From positions 1,203,645-1,267,644 of the forward strand of contig KV748190.1 of assembly GCA_001692895.1 (NCBI GenBank): a DNA stretch of 64,000 nucleotides, read 5' to 3'. Below, piece after piece: positions 56,601 to 64,000 of this stretch. A program made the position numbers and the translations under genes. Within the stretch, counting starts at the first letter, position 1. Each line of letters opens with the position of its first letter. The notes under the pieces were generated by a model. The model had not been told where the DNA came from. It ran no database searches and worked only from the letters and a program-made list of their open reading frames with translations. The DNA comes from Cenococcum geophilum 1.58 (lineage: Eukaryota > Ascomycota > Dothideomycetes > Gloniales > Gloniaceae).

Positions 56601-59350
56601 TGCTCCTATAGGTAGGCCTTAACTAGCTTTAGCTGTTCTAATAATATGTTATATAGCGGGCTAGGGGCTAGTTCTCTGCTGCTGCTTTTAAGAATAATAT
56701 TATAGTCCACCCCCTCGCGATATAGTAGTAGCATATTGGAGGTAGCTTTTAAGAAACTGTTAGCGTACTCTTAATAGGGCTATGGTAGCTTTTTATAGAT
56801 AAGCCGGCGGAGTTCTTCCTTATCATCTAGTAGCGTATCCTGTCCCTTTTTGTCTTTTATTAGCCGGTTAATCTTATAGAGGCTAGTAGATCTAATTACT
56901 ACGCCTTTACGCTTCGCTCCGTATAAAAATCTCCTAGTCTTAAGTAACGCGATATCCGCAGCTCTAATATCTATAATAGGCGAGGACTACCTTACTCTTG
57001 GCTTTGGTGGTAAGGCTAGCTTAGGGTAGAGTTAGTTTTATATCTTCCTTATTGCGTCTTAGGTATTAATCCTTTAGGTATACTTATAGTTATACGGGGC
57101 TCGTTTCGGTGTGATTTTGGTAAAAGGCTTCTTTTCTTAAAGCTCTCTAATTGCGGCTATACGTTTAAAAATACGTTAGGGCGTAGGTATAGGCTCTTAA
57201 TCTAGCAGTGTGTTTCTTTAATCTGTATCTTTCTAGTAATCCTTATTAATTAGCGGGGGAAAGAGCTCCTTTCTTAGTATAATTACGTCCTGCCTATTGT
57301 AGTAGTTCCTCTTAGTTGGCTATACTAAGGCCCGGTATTTGTAGTTAATAAGGGCCCTAGTCTTCTTAAACTACTTATAGCTAATAAGAAGATCGTGGCG
57401 GCCTGTATTGCAGAATAGGAACTATATAGGGGCTTGTTAACTATTTATAACTAGGTTCGCCTTAAAGAGCTATCTAATTATATCTATCTGTTAATTGTTA
57501 TGGCTAGATATAGTAACTCCTTATCCTTTAATCTTATAGAGCTTTAGTTATAGTTATTGCTTAATAATTAGCAGTAGCTTATAGTGTATAAAGGCCTCTC
57601 CGCCCGCACTAGAGTTGAGTAGGCTTATTATATTAAGAGCCACGCCACCTAGCGCGATCCTGTATAGTATTGTAAGGGCTGCGCCTCCTAAGATCTCCTT
57701 TAGCTATACGGGCGCTATATTAATTGCTCTGGTCTACTCTAAGTAGGAGACTTTTCCTAGAGCTACTCGTTTTCTAATTCTGCCGAGTTAGTAACTATCT
57801 TGTACTTTTTACTTTAGTTAATTACTTTAGCTTCTGTTTTCTTTAGCGCTATATAATTCTTAGAATAGTGTCCTTACTTACTATAGTTAAAGTAGGTAAC
57901 TAGCGCTTTTACGGCTAGTGCTAGAGTTGGAGACTACTAGGAAGGGGGGGGGACCTTTAATCTCTTTAGCGCCCCTAGTAGATGCTCTCTTTGTAGCCTA
58001 GGCTGCTCTATAGTTACTTTATTCCTTACCTATCTACTTTAGACCTTAGGCGTACTATTAAGCAGTCTTATAATAAGCGTGGAAGCTATAGTCTTTATCT
58101 ACCACCTTAACTTCTATTTAGACGCGTAGGCTATTATAAAGCTTATTATAAAGCTCCTCTTTCTATTAATCTTATGGCATCCTTAAGATATTTACTAGCC
58201 GTATAAAGTTAGATTAGAAATTGTTAAAGTCTCCTAGGTATAGTATCTTAAGGCCTTTAAGTTCCTGCTAGGCCTTAATACGGCGATCTGGGTCTTTAAA
58301 GACGTTCTTTAGGAACTCAAGTACCTCTTTACTAGTAGGGTTGCGTTCTATATTGCGCTCTACCTCTAAATAAGGTAAGAGGTAGTTATAAGCTTTACCT
58401 CCTATACGCGTCTTAATGTACGCTACTTTTATATCTTTTTTTTAGCCTAGGTCGTCTTGGTAAAACTAGTCTATATTAGATTAAAGCTTATTTTATATAT
58501 AGCCGCTTTAGGCTTAATAAGTAGGTTCTTTCCTATTTATAAGCGTAGGTAGGTTTAGGAACTTTGCTGTGCGTCCTAAGCCCGTAACACTGCTCGTCTA
58601 AAAGAGTGGTATCCCTTCTTGAATTATCCGTAACGGTGTGCTTTCTCGCTCGCTGTCTTCCCGATCTAAGGCTTATATAGTAACCTTACGGCCTATCCTT
58701 AATATCTTCTAATTGGCCTCGCGGAGCTCGTCAGTCCTATTATTTAGGTGCTCCTTAAGCTTTGCTATCTTTGCCTCGGCCTCCTTTTTCGCATTAATAG
58801 CCTTATATGCGTGGTTATTTATAAGACGCTATAGCATAGCGATCTACTATTTTAACGCCTTCCTTTGTATTCCTTGGAGCCTTAGCTCCTCTATAAGTTT
58901 GGTTATAGGTATCTTAGCTAGGCTTTAGGTAGTCGCGGCTATAAACTCCCTTTTAGTCTCTATCTTAAAGTATATAGGGTTCTTATCGTCTTCCGATTGT
59001 GCTATAAGACAGTCCTATTTACTCTTTATATCGTCTAAAAGCTCTATCTCGCTATAGTACGGTTAGAGCTCTGGCGGCTTAAGTGTCGCGTTTACGGGTT
59101 CCTCGCGACCTACTAGCGCTAGGTTGGTAGCTATCTCTAGTGCACTAGGCCTTAATACGCTCTTTCTTACTATAGTGTCTCTTTGCTTTCTTAGGTAAGT
59201 CCTCTTACTACTAAGATTATAATTAGGGTGATCCTTTTAATCTAATTGCCGTAGTCTCTTCTTTTAGCTGCTTAATCTACTGTCGTAATTGCCTACCTTG
59301 AGCAGGGCTTAGAGGGTCGGTTAGTCTGTAGTCGTGGTGGTAAAACTAGC
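53700..59350 (-). pseudogene. Gag-pol remains of gypsy element 2
   Basis: On the minus strand a reverse transcriptase core reads AYIDDILIYS at 56,220-56,189, with primer-grip-like blocks on either side (about 56,600-55,900), and integrase-like sequence lies further along (about 55,250-54,300). The gag region occupies roughly 59,350-57,800 and includes a cysteine-rich stretch near 57,880. Stops are frequent and of RIP type. Only one stretch of more than 60 codons stays open between 53,700 and 59,350 (58,713-58,928, plus strand), and it is a shadow. Confidence 0.75.
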
Positions 59351-59424
59351 TATACGTTTAACCGTTAAACCTAGTATTATATCGCCTCTACAGGCCAATT
59401 AGGGTTAACCTTAGTCTAATATTA

Positions 59425-59622
59425 TGGCTAGCTTCCCGTGGGAGCGGTCTAATAGATTAAGCAATAATAAGGGGCTATATTATGAATAGACTAAGGTAAG
59501 GGCTTAAAGAAAGGGGCGCGGTAGATAACTATGTACATGTTTAGTCGTCGGGGCAACGTTAGGGCAACATTAATCCGTGACCGACGACGCCTCGATGGTA
59601 GCTATGTAGACGAACCGTCATA
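59425..59622 (-). repeat. 5' LTR of gypsy element 2 (198 bp)
   Basis: Plus strand begins TGGCTAGCTTCCCG and ends ACCGTCATA. Followed by TATTA (59,623-59,627). Confidence 0.9.
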
Positions 59623-60168
59623 TATTAACGGTTAAGGAGCCATCGCAAAATATAGTCTATTAGCTATTAGCTTAAAAGATAAGACGGCAGCTACTAAAAA
59701 GTTAAAAGCTAACGGTAGTAGGAGGCTCACTATCTAAGTAAGTTAAGGACCTCATTTAGCTAATTACTATTTAGGAGTTAAACTTAATAAGGCGTCTAAA
59801 TCAGCAACAGCATACTTAATCCCCGCCTCCCTCTAGTATTAAGCCGCCTACTTAGTTAAGCCCAGTATGGTCAGAAACGGATCATTACAAGATCCTCTTA
59901 CAGTTCTTTAACTGGCTGATAGCTCAGCTAAGCCATTCTAATAAGCGTTAAAGGCAGATTCTAGAGTTAATTAGGCATATATTAGTAAAGGACGATTAGA
60001 ATATTAATAGAATAAGATCTCTAAAAGATATAACAATTAAGATCTAGAAGGATTATAGCTTTTTAATTAGCACGCTACCGCGGATAAGAGAGAAAATAGG
60101 AGAGTTTAAACGGCAGAGAATAGTATACTATAAGTAGAGTAGATTATAGAGAGTCTCTATATAGAGCC

Positions 60169-61186
60169 TTATTCTACTATATAGCCAGCCCTTTTAAAAT
60201 AGCCTTCCGCGTAAACTCTATAAGCTTAACTAATTACAAACTCTAGAAATCTATTAAAGCTCTTAAAGTTAACCGCTAGTATATGGTTTTTTTTATCTAA
60301 GCCTTTAGATCTTTAAAAGTCGCCTTAATTAGATTAAAATCTGGTAAATATAGTGGTAGGAATTTAAGAATAACACCCGCCTAATCGCAAAGCTCTTAAA
60401 GCCGCTTTAACTTATAGATAGATACGTTATCTAGTATAATAATTAATCGCGGCCCTGGGTACGGTGTATAATTAGGTAAAACTTTATACTCTATAAAAGC
60501 CTCAAAAAGCTCACTTATAAAAGCTCCTTAAAAGATAATATAGTCTATATAGCCTTTAAGCGTTAACGCCGGTAAAATACTCCACCGTTTAGATCTTTTA
60601 TATAGCGTTAATACCTTACAGTCTACACCAACTAGCGCCTAGCCTCATTTTCTATCACTAGTCCTCTTATTTAAAGCCGACTTATTAAGAAAGATAAGCT
60701 GGTTAGCAAGCCATTCTTTCTACCTACTCTACCACATACAACAGAGCAATGCGCTTTACTAAGCGGCACGCTTAGAAACTACCTTTCAAAACCACCAAGC
60801 TGCCTTAAGAACACGGCGAATAGTAGTAATAGAGGCTTAGATATTAAATTTATTAAAGAGGAAGTCTTACATCTCATTAAAATACGCGGTAGGCCTATCT
60901 TTAAGGTACTTAAGCAGTTGCTATAAGTAGGCAGGAATGTTAATAAAAAACTTAATACCATATTAAGAATACTGACCTACTTTTAATACTCCAAAAGAAG
61001 GCCCGGTCTACCTAGTTTTACACTAGGTGGCGCGTACGGTCGGCTCTAAAGGTCCTAGTTTAATTAAAGCTTATAAACGGTTATTTTTAACAGCCCTAAA
61101 GCGACCGCTATATTAGGTACGTACTTATTAAGATCTAAACGAAGCTTAATTTGGTTTATAACCTTAATTGGAAGACAACGGCCCAT
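60169..61186 (-). pseudogene. ORF-B of the two-gene element: IS630/Tc1/mariner-type DDE transposase
   Basis: Starts at ATG 61,186 just inside the right inverted end. An N-terminal helix-turn-helix region has VINQIKLRLDLNKY and NIAVALGLLKITVYKL. It is followed by a winged-helix region and a catalytic domain with IIILDNVSIYKLKRL (where an Asp-Asn-Ala-Ser-Ile-His block is usual) and LPDFNLIKATFKDLK, where the usual Asn-Pro-Ile-Glu end is altered by transitions, so the last catalytic Glu is lost. One frameshift sits in a run of A near 60,280. The family-typical end FLEFVIS ... GYIVE is reached at stop 60,169. About 339 codons, a normal length. Confidence 0.78.
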
Positions 61187-61192
61187 TATAAC

Positions 61193-61302
61193 GGCGTGTG
61201 CAAGCAAAAATAATCAATTGCATCGATTTCTATGTGAAATTGGGTGGTGCGCGATGACCGGCTTTACTCCGGCGCGAGTTCACGATATTTCGGCAAGAAC
61301 AA
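61193..61302 (-). repeat. Right inverted end of the two-gene element
   Basis: Complement of 46,736-46,845. TA follows at 61,303-61,304. Its outer edge lies 187 bp before the permease start codon. Confidence 0.88.
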
Positions 61303-61489
61303 TATCCTGCACGCCAACTTTCTTTTCTCCTCACATTTAGGCAGCCCCCCTAAGTAAGTCATGTTATCACACTAATCTTCTCTACAAATGTCCTGATTGG
61401 GATTTCATTTCCTAACTTTCACTTCGTCTGAACTATTTCTTCTAGTTTCTGCCTCCATTCACGGCGCTTTGGGGCCTGCGTCATCCATA

Positions 61490-63311
61490 ATGACAGCAGA
61501 TCCAGAGGTTGTGAAAGACGGCCTCCATGTGTCTTCCGCACGTTCGTCCCTCAAGGATGCACCTTTGGCGGGTGAGGTCCAACATCTTCCCACCTACGAA
61601 CATGAGAAGGCCCTCGTTCTCAAATTCGACTTGCGCATCTTGCCCATGCTAGCTCTCATGTATCTGTGCAATGCGCTTGATAAGGGCAATCTCGGTAACG
61701 CAAAAACCGACGGTCTCGAAAAGGACCTGCACTTTAAGTCAAATCAGTACAACTTGATCTTGTCGATTTTTTACGTTCCCTATGTCGTCTTTGCGCCGCC
61801 AATTGGTATGCTAGGCAAGAAGTACGGTCCACACTTGGTCCTGCCAATTATGATGTTCTCTTTTGGTACCCTCACCCTGTTGAGTGCCTCTGTCAAGAAC
61901 TTCGCGGGGATGATGACACTGAGGTGGTTCCTTGGTGAGTTTGTCTACATTGATTGTACAGTTTCTGCTGCTCAGACCTTGGGTCCTCCATATGAGCTTA
62001 ATGAGCCCTCAAGTGTAGAAAAACTAGAGTACGCAACTACGTATGTGGGAACGCTAGAGGCGTGTCGATTCTTCCGTGTTTTTAAGCATTGCATCGAAAG
62101 CCATAGAGTTATTCAAGGCCATCTGAACCAGTTACACAAACAGCAGCTACCGTTGGCTGGAATCCCTTGCATTGATCCGGAGATATGCAGTGGCTAATAT
62201 CGTTATGCAGGTATGTCTGAGTCGGCATTTTTCCCATTGGTCATTTACTACCTGACCACATTCTATCGGAGAGGAGAGCTTGCTAGACGTCTTGCCATCT
62301 TCTATGCTGCCTCAAATATTGCCAATGCTTTCAGTGGCTTGTTGGCATTTGGTGTCTTCCATATTCACTCCAGCCTCCCAGGATGGCGATATCTCTTTCT
62401 TATTGAAGGCTCCTTCACGGTTCTGTGTAAGTGTTTTGTCTCCTCTCAGATGATTAGACCAAAGTGAAGTTGATATACATCCAGTTAGTTTCTTCGCTTT
62501 TATATATTTGCCTAAATCTGCTTCGGAGGCGAAATTCCTCAGTGAAGAAGAATGCCAGATGGCTTACCTCCGCATTCAAATGGACAGTTCCTCTATTGTT
62601 AATGAGGAGTTTAACCTTCGTGAAGCGCTAAAGGTCTTTAAGATGCCCGCTGCCTACGCATTCTTAGGCATCGAAATCTGTCTCGGCGTGCCTCTCCAAT
62701 CTGTCTCGCTTTTCCTACCGCAAATCGTCGCCCGCCTGGGTTACAGCCCGATCAAGACGAACCTCTACACTGTCGCGCCGAACATCGTCGGCGCTATTGT
62801 ACTGCTAATATTGGCATTCTCAAGCGATTTAACGAGGTTGCGGTTCCCGTTCATCGCGTTAGGTTTTTTGCTCACATTCATTGGATTCATCATCTACGCA
62901 ACGATTGATGTTTCGCACTCCATTCATGTAGCTTATTTCGCCTGTTTCATGATGACTTGGGGAACCTCCGCGCCCTCAGTGTTGCTTTCGACCTGGTATA
63001 ATAACAACGTCGCCAACGAAGGTCGTCGCGTGACGCTTACTAGTGTCGGTGTTCCTCTTGCCAATCTCATGGGTGTTGTCAGCAGTAACATCTTCCGTAA
63101 CCAAGATGCGCCAAAGTACATCCCTGCACTGGCAACCACTGCGGCATTCGGAGCGGTTGGCTGTGTTTTGGCGTTGCTGTTGGGAAGCTTCATGGTCGTA
63201 GATAACGCGAGGAGGAACAAAAAACAAGGTATCGCACTAACGGCAAGGGATGTGTCAACGGAGAGATTGAGGGATGGACCGACAAATCCAGAGTTTAGGT
63301 GGTTCTTGTAA
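61490..63311 (+). CDS. Dal5-family (anion:cation symporter) MFS permease
   Basis: Exons 61,490-61,934, 62,211-62,426 and 62,485-63,311 give 495 residues. The first join restores RWFLGMSESAFFPLVIYYL, a hallmark of the allantoate permease (Dal5) family, and the second restores FTVLFSFFAFIYLPKSASEA. Intron 1 is 276 bp, long for this window, with GTGAGT and TGCAG; intron 2 is 58 bp. About 12 membrane helices. The N-terminal DLRILPMLALMYLCNALDKGNLGNAK is the family's first helix. Members import organic anions such as allantoate, nicotinate, biotin or pantothenate, and the substrate is not predictable here. The start MTADPEVV is preferred over an upstream in-frame Met-like start at 61,397. Its upstream region was cut by the 14.6-kb insertion. 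Confidence 0.85.
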
Positions 63312-63729
63312 ATTACGAACGAGAAGAGACTATGAGATAAGGTGAATGATTTGGAGGGTAATTCCGCCGAGATCCTACTCTACAGACTTTCAAGATAGTG
63401 AATGAGTATACACTAGAGATTAACTCGATGAAAAATAACGAATGTACAATCTGAAAGACTTTTGAGTCGTCACAAGTTGATGAGAAAAGTATAATTAATG
63501 GTGGACTTCACCATTATTAGGAACCCTATGTGCCGACAGAAATAACCTATGCAAAAAGGCCTCTCTAGGGTTCCAATTTCAAAGTTGAGGAGCGTGTATA
63601 CTTCATGGCTGACGTTATCTCATAAGTCAGACACGCCGAACTTAGTTAGATCAGCTTTGCTACAGGGCAGGGCACGCTCATATCTGCTCCCTATATTTTT
63701 AAATTCTACAACGGAGCGTCTGAGAGCTT
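63312..63729. other. 3' flank of the permease gene
   Basis: About 420 bp, AT-rich, with no recognisable gene. The frame at 63,549-63,746 runs into the next repeat and is not supported. Confidence 0.4.
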
Positions 63730-63730
63730 A

Positions 63731-64000
63731 TCCCATGCGCTGTTGAGAAAGGCGTACGCACAAGCGAACCAACCAGAGTCTCTAGATTAAATCGAGTCTT
63801 GGCAAAATGAAGTCGTGAATTTAATCCATAAGTTAAAGCTCTAAATCATTATAATAAAGTTCAAACTTAATATATAATTAACTCTATCATATTCTAATTA
63901 GGCTAAGGTATTCCTGCCAACAAGGTCCTTCTTTACAGAGGGGTATATTGCATAGAGCACAGCCAAATTAAGTCCTTAAAGGACGACGTCGTCTTACCCA
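63731..64000 (+). mobile_element. 304-bp miniature element family, copy 2 (cut by window end)
   Basis: Starts TCCCATGCGCTGTTGAGAAA after TA at 63,729-63,730 and follows 6435 onward closely, with mainly C/T and G/A differences and one extra stretch of about 13 bp (GTATTCCTGCC region, near 63,907). Its right end lies beyond 64,000. Confidence 0.82.

Larger units (their letters stand above)
53461..59622 (-). mobile_element. Ty3/gypsy LTR retrotransposon 2, RIP-inactivated
   Basis: 6162 bp with 198-bp LTRs at 53,461-53,658 and 59,425-59,622 and a TATTA duplication at 53,456-53,460 and 59,623-59,627. Minus orientation is shown by the purine tract (AAAGGGGGGTGA on minus) beside the left LTR and by the reading direction of the RT. 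Strong TA excess. It was inserted 5 bp from the copia element in the same target gene. A different family from gypsy element 1: LTRs do not match. Confidence 0.9.
46929..59919 (+). pseudogene. ORF-A of the two-gene element: acidic protein, function unknown
   Basis: Codons 1-340 lie at 46,929-47,948. After skipping the copia and gypsy insertions the frame resumes in phase through TATTA at 59,623 and ends with TGA at 59,917-59,919, for 438 codons. The first 134 codons are intact; later stops are TAG or TAA where Gln or Trp would fit. Order: a basic N-terminus (KRTPKRCLKLILKKASNRQ), a long Glu/Pro-rich tract (about residues 75-130), then a Tyr/Lys/Leu-rich, probably helical middle, and a basic C-terminus. 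No known domain is seen. It might be a DNA-binding or helper protein of the element; that is inference. Confidence 0.6.
46736..61302. mobile_element. Two-gene TA-flanked DNA transposon (about 2.9 kb) holding a copia and a gypsy element
   Basis: Inverted ends of about 110 bp (46,736-46,845 and 61,193-61,302) start TTGTTCTTGCCGAAATATCG and match almost base for base. TA flanks both sides (46,734-46,735 and 61,303-61,304). The span is 14,567 bp. Removing the copia and gypsy insertions and their duplications leaves about 2,893 bp. The core carries two convergent genes, an acidic protein (plus) and a DDE transposase (minus), with 250 bp between their stops. Both show RIP stops. Two-gene layout is unusual for Tc1/mariner-like elements. 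Confidence 0.82.

Noticed and set aside
53461-59622. Possible relation of gypsy element 2 to gypsy element 1
   Set aside because: LTR length (198 against 192 bp) and sequence differ, so they are separate families.
46734-61304. Giant cargo-carrying element (Starship-type)
   Set aside because: No tyrosine recombinase captain seen; all internal DNA is explained by the outer transposon and two LTR elements.
1-64000. tRNA, rRNA or CRISPR array
   Set aside because: No T-arm-like GGTTCRANTCC with a matching acceptor stem was noticed, and no regular repeat-spacer array; a covariance-model scan would be needed to exclude degenerate tRNAs.

Overview
This is nuclear DNA of a filamentous ascomycete (Pezizomycotina). 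Host genes have short GT-AG introns (43-73 bp in most cases) with visible CTRAY-type branch sites, and the gene families are fungal: a FunK1 kinase, a Whi5/Nrm1 repressor, the eEF1A methyltransferases EFM7 and EFM4, a Ymr1 myotubularin and a Dal5-type permease. Most long repeats carry the mark of repeat-induced point mutation (RIP): CA/TG is depleted, TA is in excess and CG is kept, so CAG, CAA and TGG codons have become stops. The class is not settled by sequence alone; Leotiomycetes or Dothideomycetes would fit.

Layout. (1) 1-5.2 kb, genes: the 3' end of an Ark1/Prk1-type kinase, EFM7 and EFM4 tail to tail with 6 bp between stops, and an MFS transporter. (2) 5.2-19.8 kb, mobile DNA: a run of TA-flanked miniature elements, including a 426-bp palindrome, then a ruined piggyBac-like transposase gene split by two LTR insertions (a three-LTR non-autonomous array and a 6.3-kb chromodomain Ty3/gypsy element), then more nested miniature elements. 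(3) 20.0-33.3 kb, genes: FunK1 kinase, YMR1, a family 5 glycoside hydrolase and a Whi5/Nrm1 repressor, then 2.7 kb with no recognisable gene. (4) 33.3-41.1 kb, mobile DNA: three miniature elements, a decayed 1.4-kb Tc1/mariner element with perfect 38-bp inverted ends, and a 5.65-kb LINE that landed inside one of the miniature elements. (5) 41.1-46.7 kb: one coiled-coil gene of unknown function behind a long GC-rich leader. (6) 46.7-61.3 kb: a composite block. Its outer layer is a TA-flanked element of about 2.9 kb with roughly 110-bp inverted ends and two convergent genes, a DDE transposase and an acidic protein of unknown function. A Ty1/copia and a Ty3/gypsy element have inserted into the second gene, 5 bp apart. 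(7) 61.3-64 kb: a Dal5-family permease gene whose upstream region was split by the composite block, then a second copy of a 304-bp miniature element cut by the window end.

Most element boundaries were set by matching inverted or direct ends plus target-site duplications (TA for the DNA elements, 5 bp for the LTR elements, 12-13 bp for the LINE), so insertion order can be read directly. Element coding regions are inactivated by stops. The element judged most likely to be undescribed is the two-gene TA element at 46,736-61,302. The chains of TA-flanked miniature elements, the palindrome and the three-LTR array are the other unusual structures. No tRNA, rRNA or CRISPR array was recognised.
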